This document shows, piece after piece, positions 57,115-64,000 of a stretch of DNA of 64,000 bases (the stretch's first letter is position 1; each line of letters opens with the position of its first letter). The notes under the pieces are model-generated. The model was not told the origin of the DNA. It did not search any database and saw only the letters and a program-made list of their open reading frames with translations. The position numbers and the translations under genes are program-made. This DNA is from Erwinia sp. JUb26 (GTDB taxonomy: Bacteria; Pseudomonadota; Gammaproteobacteria; Enterobacterales; Enterobacteriaceae): contig NZ_RJVB01000007.1 of NCBI RefSeq assembly GCF_003751505.1, positions 124,001 through 188,000 of the forward strand, read 5' to 3'.

Positions 57115-60100
57115 TTATTTGTGATGCTCAACCGGGTGGCTGTGCTCCAGTTCCTCTTTGTTCTTACTGAAGCGGCGACGAACCACCACGAAGAACACCG
57201 GAACGAAGAAGATAGCCAGAACGGTTGCTGTCACCATGCCGCCCATTACGCCAGTACCTACGGCGTTTTGCGCGCCGGAACCGGCACCGGAGCTGATAGC
57301 CAGCGGCAGTACGCCGAGGATAAATGCCAGTGACGTCATCAGAATTGGACGTAAACGCATACGTACCGCTTCCAGAGTCGACTCCACCAGGCCTTTTCCT
57401 TCCTTCTCCATCAGGTCCTTAGCGAACTCAACGATCAGGATGGCGTTTTTCGCCGACAGTCCTATGGTGGTTAACAGCCCCACCACGAAGTAAACGTCGT
57501 TACTCAGCCCGCGCAGGGTGGTGAAAATCAGCGCACCGACCACACCGAGCGGAACAACCAGCATCACCGAGAACGGAATTGACCAGCTCTCGTACAGTGC
57601 CGCCAGACAGAGGAAGACCACAATCAGCGAGATCGCATACAGGGCAGGGGCCTGGTTTCCTGACAGACGCTCCTGATAGGACATGCCGGTCCACTCGTAG
57701 CCGATACCGGTTGGGAGTTTTCCTGCCAGATCTTCCATCAGGTTCATGGCTTCACCCGAGCTTTTGCCCGGAGCCGGTTGGCCTAACAGCTCCATAGAAG
57801 GCAGGCCGTTATAGCGTTCCAGACGCGGTGAACCGTAGATCCACTGACCGGTGGTGAAAGTGCTGAATGGCACCATTTCACCGCTGGTGGAACGGACATA
57901 CCAGTTGCCGATATCGCTTGGAAGCATACGGTAAGGGGCTTCACCCATCACGTACACTTTCTTCACGCGGCCGCGGTCGATGAAGTCATTTACGTAGGAA
58001 CCGCCCCAGGTTGCAGCCAGCGTGGTGTTGATATCAGAGAGTGATACCCCCATCGCCTGCGCTTTTTCCTGGTCGATAGTCAGTTTGTACTGCGGCGTAT
58101 CTTCCAGACCGTTAGGGCGCACACCGACCAGCGTATCCGAATGCTGAGCGATCATGCCCAACAGTTGGTTACGGGCTTCCGTCAGTTTTTCATGGCCCAG
58201 GCCAGCTTTATCGGTCAGCTGGAAGTCGAAACCGGTTGCGGTACCCAGCTCCACAATCGCAGGCAGGTTGAATGGAATTACCATCGCATCTTTAATAGAT
58301 GACAATGCGCCCATCGCCCTGGCGGCAATCGCCGGAACTTTGTTTTCCGAACTGGCTCGCTCATCCCAGTCTTTCAGACTGACAAACGCAATACCGGTAT
58401 TCTGCCCACGTCCTGCAAAGCCAAAGCCGTTTACGGTAAACACCGAGTTCACGTTGTCTTTTTCTTTGGTCAGATAGTAGTCAGTCACCTGATCCAGCAC
58501 TTTCTGAGTACGTTCCTGAGTGGCACCGGCAGGCAGCTGCGCCATGGTCAGTAACACACCCTGATCCTCTTCCGGCAGGAACGAGGTTGGCAGGCGCAGG
58601 AACAGGAAAGCCATGCCGACAACAATCAGCAGGTAGATCACCAGATAACGACCGGTGCTGCGAACGATATGACCCACGCTGTCGGTATAGTGCTGGGTGC
58701 TCTTGTCGAACAGACGGTTGAACCAGCCAAAGAAGCCGGTGGTTTTACCGTGATCGCCTTTGGCAATCGGCTTCAGCATGGTGGCGCACAGAGCCGGAGT
58801 CAGGATCAGAGCCACAATTACCGACAGCACCATCGCAGACACGATGGTAATCGAGAACTGACGATAAATAACCCCGGTTGACCCACCAAAGAAGGCCATC
58901 GGAATAAATACCGCAGACAGCACCAGGGCGATACCCACCAGGGCACCCTGAATCTGCTCCATCGATTTCCGCGTGGCTTCCTTCGGCGGCAGGCCCTCTT
59001 CGGCCATCACGCGCTCAACGTTCTCCACCACCACGATGGCGTCATCCACCAACAGCCCTATCGCCAACACCATACCGAACATCGTCAGGGTGTTAATCGA
59101 ATAGCCGAAGGCGCTGATGATGGCAAACGTACCCAGCAGGACGACCGGCACGGCGATTGTTGGGATCAGCGTGGCGCGGAAGTTCTGCAGGAACAGATAC
59201 ATCACCAGGAAGACCAGCACGATCGCTTCGACCAGCGTTTTTACCACTTCGTTAATAGAGATCTTAACGAACGGCGTGGTGTCGTACGGATAAACCACTT
59301 TCAGACCGGATGGGAAGAACGGCTCCAGTTTGGCAAGTTCGGCTTTAACGGCAGCCGCGGTGTCCAGCGCGTTAGCGCCGGTCGCCAGCTTAATCCCCAG
59401 GCCAGAAGCCGGTTTGCCGTTGAAGCGGGCGATGATCTCATAGTTCTCACCGCCCAGTTCAATCTGCGCAACATCCTTCAGGCGAACCTGCGAGCCATCG
59501 GTATTGACCTTCAGCAAAATTTTACCGAACTCATCCGCAGAGGTCAGACGCGTTTGCGCGATGATTGAGGCGTTCAGCTGCTGTCCCTTCACCGGCGGTG
59601 AACCACCCAACTGGCCTGCCGCCACCTGGGAGTTCTGCGTGTTGATAGCGCTAATCACATCCACCGGCGTCAGCTGGTAGTTGTTGAGCTTGTGCGGGTC
59701 CATCCAGACGCGCATCGCGTACTGCGCACCGAACAGCTGCGTATCGCCCACGCCCGCGACGCGACTGATTGGGTCTTTAACGTTTGACCCAATATAGTCG
59801 GAGATGTCGTTTTGCGTCATGGTGCCGTCATCATTAATGAAGCCGGCGACCATCAGGAAGCTGCTGGAGGATTTCTGAACGCGAATACCCTGCTGCTGAA
59901 CTTCCTGGGGCAGCAGTGGCATGGCCAGCTGCAGCTTGTTCTGAACCTGAACCTGAGCGATATCGGCATTGGTGCCGGACTCAAAGGTCAGCGTTAGCTG
60001 CAACGTACCCGTTGAGTCACTGCTTGAGCCCATATACATCAGGCCGTCAATGCCGTTCATATTTTGTTCGATAACCTGCGTGACGGAGTCCTGCAAGGTT

Positions 60101-60264
60101 TTCGCATCGGCGCCAGGGTAGGTCGCGGAGATCTCGATTGCCGGAGGTGCAACGTTAGGATATTGCTCAATCGGCAGTTTCAGGATCGACAGTACGCCCG
60201 CCAGCATAATAATGATGGCGATAACCCAGGCGAAGATCGGGCGATCGATAAAAAACTTAGCCAT
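57115..60264 (-). CDS. acrB: RND multidrug efflux pump AcrB
   Basis: An inner-membrane trimeric proton/drug antiporter, 1049 residues as in E. coli. Twelve helices flank two large periplasmic loops. The proton-relay Asp pair is in '[23 protein letters not shown]'. It starts [21 protein letters not shown]. The C-terminus is hydrophilic ('[12 protein letters not shown]'). It works with AcrA (upstream, 16 bp) and TolC (elsewhere). Confidence 0.98.
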   Translation of the reverse strand: MAKFFIDRPIFAWVIAIIIMLAGVLSILKLPIEQYPNVAPPAIEISATYPGADAKTLQDSVTQVIEQNMNGIDGLMYMGSSSDSTGTLQLTLTFESGTNADIAQVQVQNKLQLAMPLLPQEVQQQGIRVQKSSSSFLMVAGFINDDGTMTQNDISDYIGSNVKDPISRVAGVGDTQLFGAQYAMRVWMDPHKLNNYQLTPVDVISAINTQNSQVAAGQLGGSPPVKGQQLNASIIAQTRLTSADEFGKILLKVNTDGSQVRLKDVAQIELGGENYEIIARFNGKPASGLGIKLATGANALDTAAAVKAELAKLEPFFPSGLKVVYPYDTTPFVKISINEVVKTLVEAIVLVFLVMYLFLQNFRATLIPTIAVPVVLLGTFAIISAFGYSINTLTMFGMVLAIGLLVDDAIVVVENVERVMAEEGLPPKEATRKSMEQIQGALVGIALVLSAVFIPMAFFGGSTGVIYRQFSITIVSAMVLSVIVALILTPALCATMLKPIAKGDHGKTTGFFGWFNRLFDKSTQHYTDSVGHIVRSTGRYLVIYLLIVVGMAFLFLRLPTSFLPEEDQGVLLTMAQLPAGATQERTQKVLDQVTDYYLTKEKDNVNSVFTVNGFGFAGRGQNTGIAFVSLKDWDERASSENKVPAIAARAMGALSSIKDAMVIPFNLPAIVELGTATGFDFQLTDKAGLGHEKLTEARNQLLGMIAQHSDTLVGVRPNGLEDTPQYKLTIDQEKAQAMGVSLSDINTTLAATWGGSYVNDFIDRGRVKKVYVMGEAPYRMLPSDIGNWYVRSTSGEMVPFSTFTTGQWIYGSPRLERYNGLPSMELLGQPAPGKSSGEAMNLMEDLAGKLPTGIGYEWTGMSYQERLSGNQAPALYAISLIVVFLCLAALYESWSIPFSVMLVVPLGVVGALIFTTLRGLSNDVYFVVGLLTTIGLSAKNAILIVEFAKDLMEKEGKGLVESTLEAVRMRLRPILMTSLAFILGVLPLAISSGAGSGAQNAVGTGVMGGMVTATVLAIFFVPVFFVVVRRRFSKNKEELEHSHPVEHHK

Positions 60265-60280
60265 GAATCAGTGGCTCCTG

Positions 60281-61480
60281 TTAAGACTTGCTTTGTTCAG
60301 ACTGCGCCTGAGGCTGTGCTGCGGCTTTGGAGCTGTCTTCGCTTACTTCCTGTGGCGTTACTGCCGCACCGGGTTTGACACGCTGTAGTCCGGTGATAAT
60401 AACTTTGTCACCTTCTTTCAGCCCGCCGGTCACCAGCCACTTGTCGCCGATGGCCTGGTCGGCAGTCAGATTGCGCACTTCAACCTTATTGTCTGCACCC
60501 ACCACCATAGCCGTAGCCTGGCCGGTTGGGGTACGGGTCACGCCCTGCTGTGGAACCAGCAGCGCATTCGGGTTGGTGCCTTCATCCAGACGCGCACGAA
60601 CAAACATGCCAGGCAGCAGGCTGTGATCCTGATTAGGGAACACGGCGCGCAGCGTGATGGAACCGGTGGTTTCATCGACGGTGACATCAGAGAATTCTAA
60701 TGTACCCTTCTGCGCGTACTCGCTACCATTCTGCATTAACAGCTTAACTTCGGCCTTACCGTCGGTTTGCTGCAGCGTACCAGCGTTCAGTTCATTACGC
60801 AGACGGATAAAGTCTTCGCTTGACTGAGTGACATCGACATAAATCGGGTCCAGCTGCTGAACGGTAGCCAGAGCGGTTGTCTGGCCACTGGTCACCAGCG
60901 CACCTTCGGTAACGGAAGATTTACCAATACGCCCGCTGATAGGCGAGGTGACTTTGGTGTAAGCAAGGTTGATGCGTGCGCTTTCCACCGCGGCCTGCGC
61001 GGCCTGAACCGCTGCTGCGGTCTGGCTTTGCGTGGCAACCGCCTGGTCATAGTCCTGCTGGCTGATGTACTTGGTACCCAGTAAAGGCTTGTAGCGCTTA
61101 ACGGTCAGGCTGGCAATTTGTGCATTAGCCTGGGCCTGTGCAAGATCGCCCTTCGCGCTGTCCCATGCGGCTTTGTAGGTCGCCGGGTCAATCTGATAAA
61201 GGGATTCACCCGCCTTGATGTCGCTACCTTCAACAAAATTGCGCTTCAGAATAATGCCAGAAACCTGCGGGCGAACTTCTGCGATACGGAAAGATGAGGT
61301 ACGACCCGGCAGGTCGGTGGTAATTTTAAGTGGGGCACTTTTCAGCGTGACGATACCCACTTCAGGAGCCTGTTGTTGCCCGGCCTGCTGTTGCTCTTTG
61401 TTATCACATCCTGCCAGTACCAGGCTGCCTGAAAGCATCAGAACGGCCGCCAGAGGCGTTAGCCCTCTGTTTTTGTTCAT
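60281..61480 (-). CDS. acrA: Multidrug efflux periplasmic adaptor AcrA
   Basis: A lipid-anchored membrane-fusion protein, 399 residues (397 in E. coli). The signal ends in LAGC with the lipidated Cys25. It has the hairpin, lipoyl and beta-barrel domains in order ('LPGRTSSFRIAEVRPQVSGIILKRNFVEGSDIKAG'). It bridges AcrB and TolC. It is the first gene of acrAB and diverges from acrR; the AcrR operator lies between. Confidence 0.98.
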   Translation of the reverse strand: MNKNRGLTPLAAVLMLSGSLVLAGCDNKEQQQAGQQQAPEVGIVTLKSAPLKITTDLPGRTSSFRIAEVRPQVSGIILKRNFVEGSDIKAGESLYQIDPATYKAAWDSAKGDLAQAQANAQIASLTVKRYKPLLGTKYISQQDYDQAVATQSQTAAAVQAAQAAVESARINLAYTKVTSPISGRIGKSSVTEGALVTSGQTTALATVQQLDPIYVDVTQSSEDFIRLRNELNAGTLQQTDGKAEVKLLMQNGSEYAQKGTLEFSDVTVDETTGSITLRAVFPNQDHSLLPGMFVRARLDEGTNPNALLVPQQGVTRTPTGQATAMVVGADNKVEVRNLTADQAIGDKWLVTGGLKEGDKVIITGLQRVKPGAAVTPQEVSEDSSKAAAQPQAQSEQSKS

Positions 61481-61569
61481 AAATAAACCTCGAATGTCCG
61501 GTATCGATTGTTCAATGGATCACAAACCCATAAACCCATTGCTGCGTTTAAATTATGGTCGTGCTATGG

Positions 61570-61593
61570 TACATACATTCGGAAATGTATGTA
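61570..61593. promoter_or_regulatory. AcrR operator
   Basis: A 24-bp palindrome with arms TACATACATT and AATGTATGTA, matching the AcrR-binding operator between acrR and acrA in E. coli except for the central bases. It lies 28 bp before the acrR ATG. Confidence 0.9.
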
Positions 61594-61620
61594 AATCTAC
61601 CATTTTGTAAAAACCCCACT

Positions 61621-62268
61621 ATGGCACGAAATACCAAACAGCAGGCGCAGGAAACGCGCAATCACATTATCAATGCAGCGATCGAACGCTTTTCAGAAGT
61701 CGGCGTTTCCAAAACGTCGCTGGCTGACATTGCCGCTGCCGCTGGTGTTACGCGCGGGGCAATCTACTGGCATTTTAAAAATAAAACCGATTTGCTGAAC
61801 GAAATCTGGGCACAGTCCGACTCCGTTATGGCGGATCTGGAAATTGAGTATCAATCAAAATACCCTACGGATCCACTGTCTGTTATGCGTGCAATGATAC
61901 TCTATGTCTTTGACGCGACAACCAGTGACCCAAGAAGACGGGCATTGATGGAGATTATCTATCACAAATGTGAATTTGTCGGTGAAATGGCAACGCTGCA
62001 GATGATGCAGCAGAACCTCTATCTGGAATGTTATGAAAAGATAGAGGATGTTTTAAAACAGTGCATCGTGGCAAAACAGCTGCCGGATAACCTTAACACT
62101 TCACGTGCGGCCATCATCATCCGTGGCTACATCAGCGGAATTATCGAAAACTGGCTGTTTATGCCCGATAGCTTTAACCTCGCCGAAGATGCGCCACAGC
62201 TGGTCGATACGCTGATGGAAATGCTGATGTTTTGCCCCACGCTGCGCCACCCGACGCCCGACCGCTAG
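61621..62268 (+). CDS. acrR: Efflux repressor AcrR
   Basis: A TetR-family repressor of acrAB and of itself, 215 residues as in E. coli. The N-terminal HTH is '[32 protein letters not shown]'; the C-terminal domain binds diverse drugs. The ATG at 61621 is used; an upstream in-frame start would run through the operator. Its stop overlaps the ybaM stop on the other strand. Confidence 0.97.
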   Translation: MARNTKQQAQETRNHIINAAIERFSEVGVSKTSLADIAAAAGVTRGAIYWHFKNKTDLLNEIWAQSDSVMADLEIEYQSKYPTDPLSVMRAMILYVFDATTSDPRRRALMEIIYHKCEFVGEMATLQMMQQNLYLECYEKIEDVLKQCIVAKQLPDNLNTSRAAIIIRGYISGIIENWLFMPDSFNLAEDAPQLVDTLMEMLMFCPTLRHPTPDR

Positions 62269-62414
62269 GCTTTTTCAGCGATTTTACGCTCGAAGTCCCG
62301 CTGAACGATCGCCAGCGCGGCCAGCACCGTTTGCGGATCCAGCCGATTTTCCTCCAGCAACATGATCAAATCGACGGCCAGCTTGACCTCTTCGGGGGCG
62401 TTTTCCAGCGACAT
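62265..62414 (-). CDS. ybaM: YbaM/RsmS family small protein (DUF2496)
   Basis: A 49-residue protein, [20 protein letters not shown] and onward, ending '[11 protein letters not shown]'. It matches E. coli YbaM (53 residues); the homologue in Pectobacterium is called RsmS and influences extracellular-enzyme regulation. GAAAAAAGGAAATGG precedes the ATG. It is last in a minus-strand run priC, GlsB-like, ybaM; it overlaps the acrR stop by 3 bp. Confidence 0.9.
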   Translation of the reverse strand: MSLENAPEEVKLAVDLIMLLEENRLDPQTVLAALAIVQRDFERKIAEKA

Positions 62415-62428
62415 ACCATTTCCTTTTT

Positions 62429-62674
62429 TCAGATGCGCAAAATCTTAATCACCACGCCCATCACCAGTGCGCCAGCCAGCGCAATCAGTTCTGAGCGCAC
62501 ATCCATCAGCGCCAGCGAGCCAAAACCAAAATAGCTGCTGATATAGCCGCCAATCAGTGCACCTATCGTGGTCAGGACCAGCGTTGCCGTTCGTCCGCCG
62601 GGGCGGCCGGGGAAGTAGCGCCGAATAAATATACCAACCAGTAACCCAATGATTATCCAGGAAAGCAGCCCCAT
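62429..62674 (-). CDS. GlsB/YeaQ/YmgE family small membrane protein
   Basis: An 81-residue protein with three membrane helices and Gly-rich segments: '[21 protein letters not shown]', '[20 protein letters not shown]' and '[17 protein letters not shown]'. This is the transglycosylase-associated (YeaQ/YmgE) family, whose function is unclear and often stress-linked. GAGAGG precedes the ATG. In E. coli mscK lies in this area; it is missing here and this gene sits between priC and ybaM with a 14-bp gap to ybaM. Confidence 0.85.
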   Translation of the reverse strand: MGLLSWIIIGLLVGIFIRRYFPGRPGGRTATLVLTTIGALIGGYISSYFGFGSLALMDVRSELIALAGALVMGVVIKILRI

Positions 62675-62722
62675 TTTACCTCTCCAGCCAGATTGTGCTG
62701 TTAGTATAGTTCGCCATTGCGA

Positions 62723-63259
62723 CTAACGATCGCGCTCGCGGTTTTCAATACTGCGTTCAATGCGTTTCAGCGCCTGCAGACATCGTTGCAGGCGGCCCTC
62801 CAATGCGGCCAGTTCGCGCTGGAGCTGCTGCTGTTGCGCCAGCGTCTCCTGAACCGAAAGCAGGCTTTCGCGATCGGCAATCATCGCGCGTAGGCGGCGC
62901 TCAAATTCCTGATGCTGGGAGAGTTTCTCGTAAAGATTCTCCTTTTCCACCACCGGTTCGGCTTCGCGGCTGCGCAGCGTCTGGGTGGCCAGCTCGCGCT
63001 GTAATGCGCCCATTTGCAACACCACGCGTTCGGCCATCCAAGCGACGCGATCCGCGCGATTGTCCTGCACGCTTTGCTTGAGTTGCATCATCGTCTGCTG
63101 CACTTCCAGCAGATAATCCCCCAGCCGGGTGGAATGGCCGTGAAACAGCTGATGGTCGAAACGCGCCTTAGCCGTACGCTGGTTGGCGTGTGGCTCCACG
63201 GCGCGCGCTAACTGTGCCAGCTGAGTATCCAGCTGCTGCAGTAACCCTGCACTTTTCAT
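62723..63259 (-). CDS. priC: Primosomal replication protein N'' (PriC)
   Basis: PriC restarts stalled replication forks by loading DnaB at gaps. It has 178 residues (175 in E. coli), all helical with long coiled-coil stretches ('LYEKLSQHQEFERRLRAMI' and 'LAQQQQLQRELAALEGRLQRCLQALKRIERSI'). It is first in the priC, GlsB-like, ybaM run and divergent from ybaN. Confidence 0.93.
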   Translation of the reverse strand: MKSAGLLQQLDTQLAQLARAVEPHANQRTAKARFDHQLFHGHSTRLGDYLLEVQQTMMQLKQSVQDNRADRVAWMAERVVLQMGALQRELATQTLRSREAEPVVEKENLYEKLSQHQEFERRLRAMIADRESLLSVQETLAQQQQLQRELAALEGRLQRCLQALKRIERSIENRERDR

Positions 63260-63324
63260 GTTCTTCTCCGTGGTCGCGATTGCGATATGATAACCTGTTT
63301 ACGACCTGTTTTTACGGATACGCC

Positions 63325-63702
63325 ATGCAACGTTATATTTTATTGATTCTCGGCTGGCTGGCGATGGTGCTGGCCACCCTCGGTGTTATCCTGCCGCTGT
63401 TGCCGACCACACCTTTTCTTTTGCTGGCCGCCTGGTGTTTCGCCCGATCGTCCCCGCGTTTTCATCACTGGCTGCTTCATCGTTCGGTATTTGGTCGCTA
63501 CCTGCGGCACTGGCAGCAGCATCGCGCCATGCCCCCGGGGGCAAAAAGCAGGGCGATCGTTTTTATTCTGCTGACCTTTGCTTTTTCACTGTGGATGGTG
63601 AAAATTCTTTGGGTTCGCCTGATGTTACTGGCGATCCTGTGCTGTCTGCTGGTGTTTATGGCCCGGCTGCCGGTGGTTGAGGAAGAGCAAGAAAATCGCT
63701 GA
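63325..63702 (+). CDS. ybaN: DUF454 inner-membrane protein YbaN
   Basis: A 125-residue protein of the DUF454 family, as in E. coli. 'LGVILPLLPTTPFLLLAAWCFARSSPRFHHWLL' is the family signature. Two or three helices are predicted. Function is unknown. The ATG at 63325 is used; the long upstream frame is a chance extension over priC. It lies upstream of apt, as in E. coli. Confidence 0.94.
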   Translation: MQRYILLILGWLAMVLATLGVILPLLPTTPFLLLAAWCFARSSPRFHHWLLHRSVFGRYLRHWQQHRAMPPGAKSRAIVFILLTFAFSLWMVKILWVRLMLLAILCCLLVFMARLPVVEEEQENR

Positions 63703-63858
63703 TTTTCTCAAACACGGTTGCAATTGCCGGTCAGTTTGCATAGATTTGGTCGTTTTCGTGCGCGGCTTCCCTTTCTCGTTTGAATTTCACCCGACCGATC
63801 CACGGCCTGGGGAATGGAAGCTGTGCGAGTCAGATTTGTATTTACCAGGCATAACATT

Positions 63859-64000
63859 ATGACCGCGACTGCGCAGCAGCTAGATTTTCTTAAAAACAGT
63901 ATCAAAAGCATCCCGGACTACCCAAAACCGGGCATCCTGTTTCGTGATGTCACCAGCCTGCTGGAAGACCCGAAAGCGTATGCGCTGAGCATTGAGCTGT
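63859..64000 (+). CDS. apt: Adenine phosphoribosyltransferase (3' truncated by window edge)
   Basis: Apt salvages adenine to AMP with PRPP. Only the first 47 residues are visible: [20 protein letters not shown], then '[27 protein letters not shown]', which match the family N-terminus. The PRPP motif is outside the window. The 156-bp gap after ybaN shows no other gene. Confidence 0.96.
   Translation, partial: MTATAQQLDFLKNSIKSIPDYPKPGILFRDVTSLLEDPKAYALSIEL

Overview
The window is a chromosomal segment of a gamma-proteobacterium of the order Enterobacterales. Gene order follows the Escherichia coli secD-to-apt arc almost gene for gene: secDF, nrdR-ribD-ribH-nusB, thiL-pgpA, dxs-ispA-xseB, thiI, cyoABCDE, ampG, bolA, tig-clpP-clpX-lon-hupB-ppiD, queC, mdlAB, glnK-amtB, tesB, ffs, hha-tomB, acrBA/acrR, priC, apt. 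Protein lengths and motifs match that family throughout. Several local differences (no yajD/tsx after secF, no mscK beside acrR, and inserted genes) point to a relative such as Erwinia or Pantoea. That placement is from memory of gene order, not from a search. I see no rRNA, tRNA, insertion sequence, prophage or CRISPR array. The only stable RNA gene is ffs (4.5S RNA).

Layout. 0-7 kb: Sec export accessory subunits, the nrdR/riboflavin/nusB cluster, thiamine-phosphate kinase and PgpA. 7-11 kb (minus strand): aldo-keto reductase yajO and the isoprenoid genes dxs-ispA with xseB. 11-17 kb: thiI, yajL, panE, yajQ and yajR, with structured convergent intergenic regions. 17-24.5 kb (minus strand): the cytochrome bo3 operon, ampG and yajG. 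24.7-36.4 kb: the protein quality-control block bolA, tig, clpP, clpX, lon, hupB, ppiD. 36.5-46 kb: ybaV, fadM, queC, ybaE, cof, an inserted EamA exporter beside decR, and mdlAB. 46-50.5 kb: the nitrogen-regulated glnK-amtB pair, tesB, ybaY, atl and ffs. 50.5-57 kb: an accessory stretch with an LprI-like periplasmic protein, hha-tomB, an unrecognised AT-rich gene, and a zinc-starvation island. 57-64 kb: acrBA with acrR and its operator, then ybaM, a GlsB-family gene, priC, ybaN and the start of apt.

The most unusual feature is at 27.1-31.3 kb. The normal clpP-clpX-lon order is interrupted by a second, almost identical clpX (one amino-acid difference in 424) and by a divergent, oppositely oriented ClpP paralogue. 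That paralogue keeps Ser and His but has Asn at the catalytic Asp position and a charged N-terminal tail. The arrangement clpP / clpX1 / clpP2 (reverse) / clpX2 / lon looks like a paralogous Clp protease module added next to the housekeeping one.

The second notable region is 52.5-57.0 kb. Two Zur-like palindromes flank a metal ABC transporter preceded by a tiny translationally coupled membrane ORF, a secreted repeat (probable beta-solenoid) protein, and the cysteine-poor ribosomal protein paralogues L31B and L36B. Together these look like a zinc-sparing and zinc-uptake response unit.

Smaller points include an atl gene with an apparent CTG start, an orphan plus-strand terminator between cyoA and ampG (possible small RNA), a row of hairpins between yajQ and yajR, and a palindrome before glnK that reads both as the mdlB terminator and as an NtrC site.
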